A stretch of DNA of 64,000 nt, from assembly GCA_011033025.1 (NCBI GenBank), contig WFMF01000009.1:1364001-1428000 (forward strand), written 5' to 3'. A program made the translations under genes and the position numbers. Shown here piece by piece: positions 45,970-58,900 of the stretch; within the stretch, counting starts at the first letter, position 1, and each line of letters begins with the position of its first letter. The DNA comes from Beroe forskalii (taxonomy: Eukaryota; Ctenophora; Nuda; Beroida; Beroidae). The notes below the pieces were generated by a model, which saw only the letters and a list, made by a program, of their open reading frames with translations, did no database searches and had not been told where the DNA came from.

Positions 45970-46930
45970 GAAATCAGAGAAACCCACTGCAGACTCTTCA
46001 AACTTCTGACCTTTTCCCTAACGTTTCGAGCATTTCCCTTTAAATTTTTAAGCAATATTAAAACTTTTTCGACCTTTTCACAATTTTAAGGGAATCCCTC
46101 ATTTCTGCATTAACAGTATATTTGTTATTATTAATTAACGCAAGATAAAAATTTCTAAAAATATTATATAATATCACCTCTATATCTGGTGGAAGCAGGG
46201 ATGTAATCTGTATCCCCAGTCTCGGGATCAAAATAAAGATAACACAGACTTGTGGTCCACTTTATGATTTTGTTTCGTTATGTTTCATAGCTTTTGCTGC
46301 CGTGTGTCAGAGTTTATTTCTTGAGTTTTATTGTTTTAAGTTAGGGTTTTAAGATTGGTATAGATATTGAATATACATGCATATTGGCGCCATTCCCATT
46401 GCTCGATGTACTTTACACTATACTCCCGCTTAGGAACTTATGATTTACATGTAAATTTACATTTGAACATGTTGTGATCATTGGCCTCTGTATTTATTTG
46501 CTACATAATACCATGGCACTATGATTAGGCATTTATGCTACATATACTTTTTATGAATTAACGAATGGTGAAGGGAGTGTCAACTTTTTTTCAACCTCTT
46601 CGATCATGATATAAAGAAATAATGTATGATGGTTTCTCAATTCTTGAAACGATTATCCATATGAAACACTGATTCGTATGAATTGTTTTTTATAGAGTTT
46701 GCTTTCATTGTTTCGTATATGGCAGGGTTATAATACAGTAAATGCTCACATGGGTATTAGAATAACCATCGTAATTGCACTCATAAGCTCGTGCATTTAT
46801 TGCATGAATCCCACTAAAGCTCGTGCATTTATTGCATGGATCCCACTCGCAAATGTGCATTTACCGTATATTACATGTAACATGATTCCTAAATTTGCAC
46901 GCCCGTGAAAATGCCAGTTATATTCTTCTT
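45970..46930. other. AT-rich gene-free stretch
   Basis: No coding segment recognised. A short direct repeat AGCTCGTGCATTTATTGCATG occurs in two close copies near 46790 and 46820. Confidence 0.4.
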
Positions 46931-46933
46931 TTA

Positions 46934-47425
46934 CAGGGTGCGCCAAAAAGTCTTGACCCCTTTAATTTTTTTATTCAGAAAAATACAACAGATATTTCGA
47001 TTCTGTAAAAAGTTTCTTTAAATATAACCAAAGAATGGCGGATCTGAGATTTTGAGGTTACTAGGACGTCATAGTAACCACGAGTTCCATAACAACCGAC
47101 CTAAAAATTGAAGATTTTTTGCATTTTTTGACATTTAGATCTAAAATACATTTTCTGTTTTGATTTCTCATCATTCACAGAATGGAAATATCTATCCTGT
47201 ATGATGACCAATCAAGACAGTATATTTGGTCCAGATTTAAATGTCAAAATGCCAAAAAATCTTCAATTTTTAGGTCGGTTGCTATGGGAACTCGTGTGGT
47301 TACTATGGACGTCCTAGTAACCTCAAAATCTCAGGATCCGCCATTCCTTGGTTATATTTAAAGAAACTTTTTACAGAATCGAAATATCTGTTTCAAGACT
47401 GGGTCAAGACTTTTGGCGCACCCTG
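46934..47425. mobile_element. 492-bp near-perfect foldback MITE (TA target)
   Basis: TIRs start CAGGGTGCGCCAAAAAGTCT and extend about 230 bp, so almost the whole element is one hairpin. Bordered by TA on both sides. The CAGGGTG terminus resembles the Tc1/mariner-like element at 31039. No coding. Confidence 0.9.
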
Positions 47426-47429
47426 TAAC

Positions 47430-48230
47430 TGCATAGTAGGAGTTATTTGAACGGGAGTGGTGATCAGAATTTTGAAAGATATACTCATTGTATCTATAAT
47501 GATTGTGAAATATAATTGAACAATTAATGAACTAAATATATGAAGTGTATTATTTTGTCTCTTAAAATTTGTTGCTGAACTTCTTTCATTTCAAATTAGC
47601 TATACCAGAACTGAACCAAAAAGAGAAAACTCAAAATTGCATCAGGGACCCTAAAGGCACGACAAGATTAAAACTCCTTGACAAAACTCCTTGACAAAGC
47701 TTCGTTTTGTCAAGGAAAAATTACAGAATGTTATTGTAATACGTTCTTTCAAAATGCCTCAGTGAGAACATTAATACTTACGAGTCACGACTCACGTATC
47801 TTAAGAATTTAATGAAGAACTCCAACGGTCGCCATATATTTAACTGAAGTACTGAAGAATTGGTCGCCATATACCTCGAATATTGATTTAATTTTGTTAT
47901 GCCTTTCGGGACACCTGGATAGCTAGGTATGAAATGGGGCTATCAGTACTGGTCCGCTCTCCTGGTTGAGTTTCTGATGAAGACGAATAAATGTGAAAAC
48001 TTTGAATATGGTGACCTTTGTCCGTAGTCGAATTCGTACGTAAGTGTGGCAGCTTGTCGATTCTGCTATGCCCCATATTAAAATAGGCTGTTGTGCGTCA
48101 TCAACGCACCATATTGAAATCTCATAATGACGCTATCTTGGCCGCTTATTCATCAAATGTGCATGAATTTCGTATATTATGGAACACGCGATTGTTCTCT
48201 TAGCAGCATTTCAGCGCGGGATTTGACCGC
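47430..48230. other. Gene-free stretch
   Basis: Contains two tandem copies of ACTCCTTGACAAA near 47680-47700 and little else recognisable. Confidence 0.4.
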
Positions 48231-48239
48231 GCACGCGAG

Positions 48240-51060
48240 TTTTTATTGAAAAAAGTGATGCCCTGGAGTGAGCCTCCTCGGCCACGGGCATGGACGAAGA
48301 GGGAGACAACCTTGTCACGTTTTAGGGCACTCAGGGCACAGGGCACTACGTGAGGGCACTTAGGGCACTACGTTAGGGCACTCAAGGGCACTAAGTCAGG
48401 GCACTCAAGGGCACTAAGCGTACGTCAGGGCACTCAAGGGCACTGGGGCACTACTTCAGGGCACTGGGCACTACGTCAGGGCACTGGGGCACTACGTCAG
48501 GGCACTGGGGCACTACGTCAGGGCACTGGGGCACTCCTTTGGGGCACCGGGGAACTCCGTTAGGGCAGCAGGGAACTACGTTAGGTCACCTGTTTAGGTC
48601 ACCAGTTTACAATGTATATTTACCGTTAACTTTAAGTTAAATATTAATTAACCCTGCTTATTTACCTCATTAATTTGACCCGGTTTACTTGCTCCTTTTA
48701 CTGTATTTAATGAATGTACATGGGTACAATAATGAACACCTTGAAATCAGCACAATATTGTAAATGTAATTAATGTACATTTGAAAACCATTATATGATC
48801 ATAGACAATGCATGTCACGTGTCAGGTATGGAATGTGGTTGCTATGCATTTTTGAGAGTACATTTAACTATAGCAATGTACACCATGAGTTGTACCTCTT
48901 TTGTCATCCATTTTTATTTTGTACATTTTGTCATTTTGTATGGTATTGGTCGGTCGTTCCGGTTCAGTGTTCACAGAGTGCATTCTCCTATATATACCTA
49001 CACTAGTGCCACTACTGATTCTGACTCTCAATTTCTGGTCGCGTGGTTATGTAGTCTATACCTTTTGATCAAGTGATTACCTTTTGATCAAGTGATTATC
49101 TTTTGATCAAGTGATTTAGATCATGTGCCCTCAGTTTCGATTCCTTGTATAAACTTGATCACATTATTCATGTGATCAAGTCTATACAAGGAATCGGAAA
49201 CAGGCCCGTACAGGACATAGCTATTGCAACGAATGTGATTATACAGCCAAGATTTAGATTGATTCCACTGTCTGGTGAGCTGTGCTTGATGGTTGGTTCT
49301 TCCGGTTTGTCTCTCACATAAAGACTAGCTTATATAACATCAAATTGGAAAGGTAATAATACTGTGTGAGCATCAATTTTCAAACGCAAGGAAACATTTT
49401 CATTAGACACAGGGTATAAGTCCAACTTTTGTCGTGATGCTAATGTGTGTCTAAGTGCCTAACCATGGTGAACTCATTGAAGTTCCGTGCTGTACAACAT
49501 GTTACTTCTACGTTCAAAATTTGGTGACCCGGAGTGCCCTAAAAAGTGCCCTCGAGTGCCCTTGAGTGCCCTGACGTAGTTGGAATTTATGGAAGGCGCG
49601 AACATGTATTATTAACAAATAACTGTCGTATATGTACGACGTACGTACGTGCATGAATGATGTGGGTGTGCACTAACATCCATGCAATAAGAATATGTTT
49701 TTGACTGGTGCTACGAGTCCTGCTGACGCCAGCCGCGAAACAGTTGGCATCATGCAGGAATATCAAAGGTAACAGGCTGGACACAGGACTAAAAAAGGCC
49801 CCACTGGAGCACTGGTGTTTTCAGGCAATGGAGAATCGACGAAATTTTGCAGTGGTGGTAGGTGAGGGGTTTGTGGGATCTCTATGAGAGGGTGAGGATT
49901 GTTATGTGCCCGTGAAGCCGTAAGTATGCTGGCTGGTGTACTACATACGATACAAAGAAAACCTCTGTTTCTGCTGTCTCATCATAAACTTAAAGTTAAA
50001 ACATCGGGAAACGATACGATGAATCATGAGGTTAAAGTCCTCGTCCCATCATTGCTTACAGTTACACATTGGCATGACACATGGTTACACAGACAGACAC
50101 CACCAATGACTACTCAAATACCCGGCCCTGACTGTCTTTAAATCAATTTAAGTATGTAGTATGTACATGCTCAATTGTCATTACAATTGGTACATTGTAT
50201 AAATCAGCACTAGATCAATTCATCAAAATGTAGGTAAATAGCAGTATAGGCAGAATGCACTCTGTATAGGCAGTATAGGCAGAATGCACTCTGTGAACAC
50301 TGAACGATCGACCATACAAAATGTACAAAATATAAATGGAGAACGAAAGAGGCACGATGACCACTCACGGTGTACATCGCCAGTTGCAACAACTCTCAAA
50401 AATGCATATTAACCACAAAAAGGCATATTAACCACATTCCATTCACGGAGCGACATCACGTGACATACATTGGCTATGATAGTGATACCTATAACGGTTT
50501 GTAAATCTACGCAGTAAATGCAATGTGGGGAATGTGCTGATCAAAGGTGTTCATTATTGTGTCTGTGTTCTTTCGCAAAATACAGCTGGTAAACCAGCTT
50601 AAATCTGTAGGGTGAATAAACACCGTAAATAAACATATTTATGAATGAACATGTCAACTAACCGAATGCCATTACGAAGTGCCCAAGTGCCCTAACTTAG
50701 TGCCCCAGTGCCCTGACGTAGTGCCCTTGAGTGCCCTAACGTAGTGCCCTAAGTGCCCTAACGTAGTGCCCTAGTGCCCTTCAGTGCCCTGACGTGACAA
50801 GGTTCTTTGCGAAGAGGCTCACTTTTTTTATATAAAAAAAAGTGAGCCTAAAAAATTTTTTCATGTTTTTTTTTTCTTGAAAAATTTTTTATAGTAAAAA
50901 AAGTGATCCTCCTCGGCCACGGGGTTGGACAAACAGGATCAAAAAAATTTATATAAAAAATTTTTCAAGTAAAATTTTTTATAAAAAAAAATTTTTATGA
51001 AAAATTTTTTATGTGAAAAAAAGTGAGCCTGCTCGGCCACCGTACCCCTCTGGGAAAGCG
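48240..51060. mobile_element. 2.8-kb inverted-repeat element with minisatellite arms
   Basis: Left arm order: GTGAGCCTCCTCGGCCACGG, ACAACCTTGTCACG, then a GGGCACT(ACGTCA) minisatellite (48325-48600), then unique sequence with TTGTACATTTTG and GTTCACAGAGTGCATTC. The right arm has the same items inverted: CAGAATGCACTCTGTGAAC (50278), CAAAATGTACAAAATATAAA, AGTGCCCTGACGTAGTGCCC (50680-50800), GTGACAAGGTTCTT, then CTCCTCGGCCACGGGG. A short inverted tract of the minisatellite also lies at 49525-49580. The centre (49010-50180) has no convincing gene. Class unknown. Confidence 0.65.
49133..49200. repeat. Long hairpin (~30-bp arms, 5-nt loop)
   Basis: TTTCGATTCCTTGTATA..CTTGATCACAT pairs with ATGTGATCAAG..TATACAAGGAATCGGAAA across a TATTC loop. 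Just before it, TTTTGATCAAGTGATTA is repeated three times in tandem (49064-49118). Confidence 0.85.
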
Positions 51061-51361
51061 CGCCGCGCGAGCCACACACAAGGATATATGTGAATTTAGC
51101 AAGCCCTAACCAGGACCCGTACCCGATTGGTTCCGCGCACGTAAAGTGCGCGGCCCGGCGGCTGGTTAGAAATAATAAGCGCATCAAGCGTTTAACTTTT
51201 AGGGTTACGGTCAGGAATTGTTTAATGTTTGGGTTAGTGTTACTGGTTAGGATTAAGGTTAGCAGTTGCTAAACACGTAAAATGTATAAGTATATCCCTG
51301 TTTGCGTTGCGTTGCGCGCTTTGCCGCTTCCTGCGGTGCTGATTCTCAAATCTCAATCTCG

Positions 51362-51640
51362 AGAGTGGAGAGGGTCTGTCATTGTCAACGTCAGACAACC
51401 AGCTATTCGAGATCCTAGCCCTTAACCTCAAAGTAGCCAGACGTTGTCTGCCCCATATTTTTTTCAAAAGTCGGGGCGCGCGCGCGAGGGGGCCAGGCAA
51501 CGCCTGGCAACCTCAAAGCGCGCTAAAAAAGATGCTCTTAACTACATTTTTCCTAATTGTCGGCCGTTGACAGACCCTCGTTAGAATCATCGCCGCGGAT
51601 GACGTCAGCGAGCCATACATCGTACGACAATTGTTTTATC
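51362..51640. repeat. Small inverted-repeat element, also represented at 53145-53235
   Basis: GGGTCTGTCATTGTCAACG (51369) and an inverted GTTGACAGACCCTCG (51566) frame the unit. The right flank GTCAGCGAGCCATACATCG, followed by TACGACAAT, recurs inside dynein intron 3 at 53205-53232 with the same GTTGACAGACCCT start at 53150. A GC-rich tract (GGGGCGCGCGCGCGAGGGGG) lies between. No coding. Confidence 0.6.
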
Positions 51641-51644
51641 AGAA

Positions 51645-52640
51645 TTTAATCATTCTACAATTACAAATCAAACGACACTGTTATGCATATGTAACTGTAA
51701 GATATAGTTTCAAATTTAACGATCAAATTCAAACACTACAGAATCGATATGTACACTAATATGTTTACTTATCTTTTTGCTTTTGTTGCCACGCTCCATT
51801 TTTCCAAGCATGGGCAGGAATTATCAATTAATTTATTAATTCTATTGCTTTTTTTTCATAAATATAATGTTATGTACCGTTTACCAAAAGTTAAAGTATA
51901 AGTATAACCATAAGTAATAACCTAAATCAAGGGGCGTATAAGTTATTAAATCAAGGGGCGTTTTTAAATTTAACGCTATCACTATCAGTATGAGTAACTG
52001 TTAATAATGATATTGATAAACAAATAGATTAAATTATAATTATAAATATAAGATATTCAAATAAGCATTAACAAATATGATAATGACAACACTAAAGTTA
52101 CACACCAGATTTTTCAACGAATGTGATTGGCGATAAACCGAAACGCACTGGAGTGAATGTGATTAAACGTAGGTTACTTAGGAACTACGTAAACTGTTCG
52201 AGCGTTGAAAAGCTGGAAGTGACACTGAAAGTGCAATTCCTGAAGTGTTCAGAATGAAAAGTGCAAGGCCAGAACAACAATCTCTATCGTTTGTCATTGT
52301 GGTTTGACATTTTTAATAATTCTCTTCAATCAAATGGAAAATGTAAATAAATAAATGAAATATGTAATTATTATATCAAGTAAGATTTAAACTTCAAAGA
52401 TATACGATTTAACTTACGCAATAAAGTTCTAATGGAAAAATCAAATTAATTAATGATGCCAAGCCAACTCTATTTCTAGGGACAAAGGCCAGCGAATCAT
52501 TTTGACACCCATATATTAAGTCAAGTCAACCATTAAGTCTAAATCTTACTATCGTTATCTAAATTCCACATGCGACTTCGGACATTGTTTCCTAGGTTCT
52601 CCAGTCGATTACAGATTTGCAACATATTTACATACAATTG
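51645..52640. other. AT-rich gene-free stretch downstream of the dynein gene
   Basis: No coding segment recognised. TATAACCATAAGTAATAACC-like low-complexity sequence at 51900-52080. Confidence 0.4.
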
Positions 52641-52669
52641 CTCACACTCACAGAAATTTGATCACAACA

Positions 52670-52955
52670 GTTTATAGATTACAACATTTTGAGTAAAGTT
52701 GTTTACAGCACGTTTGTTACAGATGTTTACAACAAACTGTTTACAACAGTTTGATTCACGTTTTCACAACAGTTTACAGTAGAAAGATAACAGCAGTTTG
52801 ATTACAGATGGTTACAATAGCTTGATTACAGTTGTTTACAACAGCTTCATTACAGTGGTTTAGAATAGCTTGATTACAGTGGTTTACAGCAGTCTGATTA
52901 CAGTTGTTTACAGCAGTCTGATTACAGTTGTTTACAACAGTTTGATTACAGTTTG
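52670..52955. repeat. GTTTACAACAGTTTGATTACA minisatellite in dynein 3' flank
   Basis: About a dozen imperfect units of 20-24 bp (TTTGATTACAGTTGTTTACA type) run to within a few bases of the dynein stop codon, so they lie in or next to its 3' UTR. Confidence 0.85.
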
Positions 52956-52959
52956 CAGT

Positions 52960-55900
52960 TTACTTGATGTCACAGAGCAATGCAGCACCACGTAGTGTCC
53001 AGTAATCGGGCGACTGGTTTGTCTTCAGTCGGATCTTTGTAATGTAGGTCAAATCAGTTCGTTTAGGCTTCTTGTATACCGGACATTCGTAGACCTGAAA
53101 AAATATTCGATATGATTCGATGATTGTGAATGTGATGGTATTGTCTGACGTTGACAGACCCTTTCGAGAATCAGCGCCGCGCGCGGCTGGCGTCAGCGGC
53201 TGGCGTCAGCGGGTCATACATCGTACGACAATGATGGTAAGAATATGAATCGGCACGAAGCGTCGAAGCTGACGAGCTGCGTTAAATTTAAAGTTGTTTT
53301 GCGAAAGAGAAAGTATACTCTGTTAGATTGGAAAGAAAACACAGAACATGCCCCTCCCCAACTTACCCTCTGTGCTTTCTGCTCCTTGGTCATCTCGTTG
53401 ACAGCGAACATGTGGACGACAGGGAGGGCAGCGAAGAGGACTTTAGGGGCGGGCTCCATGAGCCGCATTCCTCTCCTGTCCCAACTGGCTCCATCCAAGG
53501 ACAGGCCGTGGATGTAAACACCGTCTTGTGGTGAACTGAAAACAAGATGGAGTGAGGAAGCATATTAAGATATTATTACCCTTAACAAGAACAAGCCCAT
53601 AATTCGCAAACAAAACTGGTAGCATTGCAGACATGTGCCAATTTTGTTCAATAAATATGGTACCATTTCGGAATAGGCACAACTGCCAGAAAAATGGTAG
53701 GTACCTAAATAGAAAAGCCAAATTTCCCAAACAAAAATAGTGTACCATTTCGGAAAGTGCCAATCAAAAATGGTATCATTTCTGACAAAGGTCGAAAATA
53801 CCTAAGAAAAATGGTACCTTTTTATTCTTCAAAAATTGATTTTACCTCCTAGAAGCCCCATAAACTCCGAAAAATCAAACCCCTATAAGCCAATTTCCAT
53901 TTTCACTCAGCGTTTTTCGGGGTTGCTTCCCCCCATTCCTTACCAGGATTCCAAAAGATTACAATATTTGGCACAGTCCGTAATTGTATACTAGAAATAT
54001 TTGTCGTAAGTAATAGTTAGTACTAAGTTAAGCACCATCCCAAAATGTAGTTCCACAAGGAAAAGGCCTATTCTGAAAAGCCGCGAATATTTCACCTGGT
54101 GACGTCCTCTCTGTTCATTTTGGTCATCTCATTGAACAGTTGGACGGTATCAAGAGCCCATCCCTTGTGGGCACGAGTGATTTCCTGTCTCATGGCCGTG
54201 AGGAAACCCTGAGATGATTGGTAAATTAAAAATGAGAAACATGGCAGTGCGAAAAAATATCAAAGATGAAAAATAAGAACGGCTTAAGGGAATTAGCGAT
54301 GGTCAGAATGAATAGAAAAGAATCATGATCCATAATTCCTCGAACAGTTAAAACAAAAGTAACGGCTATTCGGACTTCCATCATCAGATAACCGATGTAT
54401 CAAACCATCAAAGTAGCTGGTTATTTGAGAATATAAATCTTATCAAGGTGCACATTGTCCACGACTATGAATCTTGAAAAGTAAAAACATGAAACTGAAT
54501 TTACCTGTGGGTTGAAGAATCCAGTAAGCCAGAAACATTTCGGCTTCGACTCAAATATCCACGATCTGAACTGTGTATCACGCTCTAAGAATTCAGTGAA
54601 CCAGAAACCGAGAGTGGAACTTTCCCAGGAAATCTTGGCCCAGCTACTGGGGACTCGAGCATCGAAGATGTTATCAAGGGCATCTTTGAGAGAGTCACTC
54701 ATAATGATGGTACCATCGATAGCAAGTTTAAGGTCCTTCAGTGTTTGTTTCACAACGGCCAATACTTTCTGGATTCGATCAATTTCTTGTCTCAGGAAAA
54801 TATTCATTGGTTGGAATATACCGTATTTCTGGAGTCTGGCCTTGACTTCATGAGAAATGAAGTCATCGGGCACCTTCTCCAACATTTCACCTGACAAACG
54901 GTAGACAACTTCCTCCCTGGTCTCTCCACCGCCACCTCCTGAGTCTTTGGGCTGGATGTTGATGATCTTCTCTAACATAGTGTTAGCTGTATTAGTCTGG
55001 TAGGTAATGTCAGCATTGGGATGAAGTCCAAATGCTTCTGGTGTATCAACATCTGGCAGTTCATTGTTGATATACTCGAGATACTCTTCAACCTTGTTTA
55101 GCTGTGGAATCTTGTAGCCCTTGTAGAAACAGAAAGTATTGCCGAAGATGTTGTCACTCATCCAAGCTCTGGTGTAGGTGTTGAGGAGAATCTTGTCAAA
55201 GTCATCAGTAACACGGCCACCGTATTGGACTTCTGCAATCATGTACCTAACACATACCCAGGATACGCCCTTCTTTGGATCCATATCATCAAGATGAGTT
55301 TGGACAAATGTCAGACTTGCACTCAGATCAGACTGATTGAACTCGTAAGGGATATTCCATCCAAGAGGACCGAACTTCCTTCTCTCTTGCACTGTGGTGT
55401 GTAGGAAGGCAAGGTTATACAACATAGGTTTCCATTGGAATGTGCTGGAGATATCTAGTTGTTCCTGAGTTGTGTTATTGTAAGTTCTGGAAAGTCCAGC
55501 TTTGATACCTTGAGGAGGCTCATTAGTGAACTTGATACTGTTTTGCAAGAAATTAATTGGGAATTTGGGGTGAGGTTCAGTTGTTACCCATAGCCTAAAG
55601 TTAGGAGTTATAGACTCTGTTGTCAAGACTGTCTCTAATACTTCATCCATGAAGCTCAGACCCAAATGACAGTTCTGCAGTAAGACCCATCCACCATCTT
55701 GGAAACTCTGTGCAAGAATTCTTCTGGATGGAATCTCCTGACCTTGCCCCATAGAGATGTCTCGGCATTCAGTCTTCTTTTTCTTTGCAAAACCTTTGAT
55801 GGCCTCAGTTGGGTCAGAACCCATGCTGAGGAAGCAAACAAGCGGGGTCCTGTTAGTACTTTCTTCGTACATCAGTGGGTAGTTCAAAATTACAGCTTCA

Positions 55901-58900
55901 GTAAATTTCTTTCCAGCACTGTTGGTGATGTAATGTCTAGACTGAGGAATAATACGGTCAGGACACCATGATCTTATGAGCAGAAGTTTGCTGAAAGACT
56001 CATCAGGACTGAACTTGTAATCAGGAATTTCATTGTCTTCAGGAGCCTCTGTATCAAACCATGCCTTCCAGGCCTTTTCATTCCTTGCAACCTGACCCAG
56101 AATTTGGGAGAATCTTGTAAGCTTACTGAGTTGAACCAAATTCAACCAGGTCATATCAGTAATCCATTTCTTAGGTTTTGGTTCAACAGAGTTCAAATCC
56201 AAAGCTGCACCACCTTTGAAGAATGTCTGGAAGTCCTCTTTGCGCAGTCTTCCGCTGTCCAAATCAATGTTCAATGCAAGCAGCATAGTGAACAAGAACC
56301 TGTCCTCCTCATACAGGCCTTTAACAGTGTACTTGAATATATGGAATGTCAAGAAGTTGATAATTGATTTGATACGCTTTGCTGTGATTGGTGACTTGTC
56401 TGAACGAGCCAAACTGATATCAAATTCATTCAAGAACTGGTTAAGAGAAGTTTGGTACATGGTGTTGACCATACTCATACTGACAATCAAGAAGTAAAGA
56501 ATACTTCCTCTTGTAGCAACTGGTCGGTATTCCTCTCTGGCTGTGTTGATCTTAATCTCTGTTTCAGCAGCAATGGTCAACTTTTCACTGACTTCTTGGG
56601 CAGTTGTTTTTGTTACTTGCAATACAACAATTAGATCCTCATCCTCTACCAGTGATCCTTCAGTCTCAGTCAAACGTTTCAGTAAGTTGTCTTCAAGATC
56701 TTGCATACGTTTTTTGTTAGCATTGACCTCTTCCATGAGTTTATTACGCTCACTTTCAAGTTCTGCCTTTTCAGTCAAGATGACACGACCGAGCAACTGA
56801 TCTTCAAGACCCCTTTGAGTGACAGTGAAGTCAATGATGCTAGTCCTAGCAGAAATTTCTGGAGTGTAGACAGGGTTAGGTAGCTTAGTGGTGATATACA
56901 TACGGAAACCATCCATAACATCACACTCTTTGTCACCAACCTTCACTTTGTATGAAGAACCTTGTTTAATGAAGTTCTTCTCGAGGACATTATCCAAAGC
57001 AGGATCAAGTTCTTCCTCAACATCCTCTAGCAAGAATGGTCTACCCAGAGATAAGGCATCCTCAAGATGAGTTCTGAAGTACTTGTTATTCAGTTGAGAA
57101 ACCGTCAGTTCGTTGTCACCCTCCTTTTTCTTTATCCATATTGTAGCTTGGCCTTGTGGATCAATAAGAAGTGGGAACCTAGTCGACTTTGTAACAATTA
57201 TACCGTTCTGAATGGATAAGTTATCAGTTGGTAAACCTTGAAGTACCCACTCACCAGCAGTTGCATTATCAACCAACATTTTAATTAGATCAAGGTCTTC
57301 GGAGAAGGGAATCTTTTTCTTCATCATCATAGTCTTCCAATTCTTAACCAAAAGATCTCGGAATTCTTGATTGAATGGACCAGAATAAGACAAAAATCCA
57401 GTGCACACAAGGGCATCACCAACCAATCGTCTGATTTGGTCACTAAATCGTAGGCCTGCCTCTGTCCAACGTGTCTTTTCGCCAGCAAGACCTTCAATAA
57501 GAGCAGTAGCATTAGTCATTTTTCGCCTTGTTGCTTCTGCATCATCGAGAAGCATTTGTTTATGCGACACAGCACCATCAAACTTAGCTTGCACAACGTC
57601 CAACTCCCTTTGCTTTTCATCCAACTGACCTTGGGCTTCAGCTAAATCACTATTTGCAATTGTTAGCCGGCCTTCTTGAACAGCAAGATTTGCTTTCAAT
57701 GGCAAGACTTCCTTGTTGATACCGAAGAAGAAGGACATAGCTCTTGTCCAACTGAGCAAACCAGCAACATTTCCAGAAACAGCTTTAGCTCTCTCCAAGT
57801 TGAAATCATCTGCTGCAAGGTAAGGTTCGAGTAATTCAACAACTTCGTCATTGATTGTATCCTTGGGGAAATTAAGAAGGTTAAACAGGAACTTTGTGTC
57901 ACCCATCAATTTGAGAGCCTCACCCCAACTCGTTCCAATGAAACCAGGTCTATCTGGATCCATTACAACTTTCCCAACAGTCTTTTGGAATAACAATATG
58001 ACACAGTCCATAATTCGCATAATGAGATGGGGAGGTTTACCAAGCTTTCGCACAGTGGCAATATCAGCAGCTTTGATTGTACTCAGAGCTCTTTCAGCTT
58101 CGAGCAACGCTGGTTCTGCAGCAGCTAACTTTGTGGTTGCAACAGCTTTGTCCTTGGAAATTTCGTCGACAATAGCTTGTGCTTTATCTTTCACCTTTTG
58201 AACTGATGCCTTGACTTTCTCAGCAGCAGTGGCCGAAACTGTCACCTCTTGCAGTACAACGTCCGCTTCTTTGCTTGCAACAGCAAGATCTTTCTCTTTG
58301 ACAACCAACATCTCACTGAGTTCTGCTACACTTTGACTTGCTTCAAGAAGTTTCGCTAGACCAGTTTCCATCCTTGATGCTAGCATCTTTATTTCTGCGT
58401 ATTTGACTGAATAGAAACCTTTGAATTCCGCTAAGAAGGACAAGTAAGATTTGGGTGTTACATGAGTCTGTCTTCTGAATCTGTTGAAGTACTCAATACA
58501 GGTTTCAGCAACTCCATCTTGGATCACACCCATACTGGTAATGATGCTCTGTTTTACATCTTCTGGTGTATCCATGGTGTAACTACTAAGGAAATGGTTG
58601 GATACTTCCACAAGAGCTTCTTTGGGCCATCTCATGAACCAATCCATGGTACAACCTGAGAAAAGTCCTGGGAATTTGAGAGACCTCGTTCTGAATTTCT
58701 CTCCAACAGGAGAGAAACATAAAACAACGTGTAAGTTCTCTTTTACACGATTTATGAAGAATTCATACAAATTTTCGTTTGTGGGCGGGTGTTTTGGCAT
58801 AGCTTTCTTCATAATTGGACCAAGTTCACCAAGAATCTCATCAATTTCATCACGCTGGAACATACCAGAAACTTCACCTGATGCAATGACGTTATTCATA

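Noticed and set aside
51132-51153. CCGCGCAC..GTGCGCGG stem-loop as a terminator or regulatory RNA
   Set aside because: Short GC-rich hairpin in a gene-free eukaryotic region, with nothing to regulate close by.
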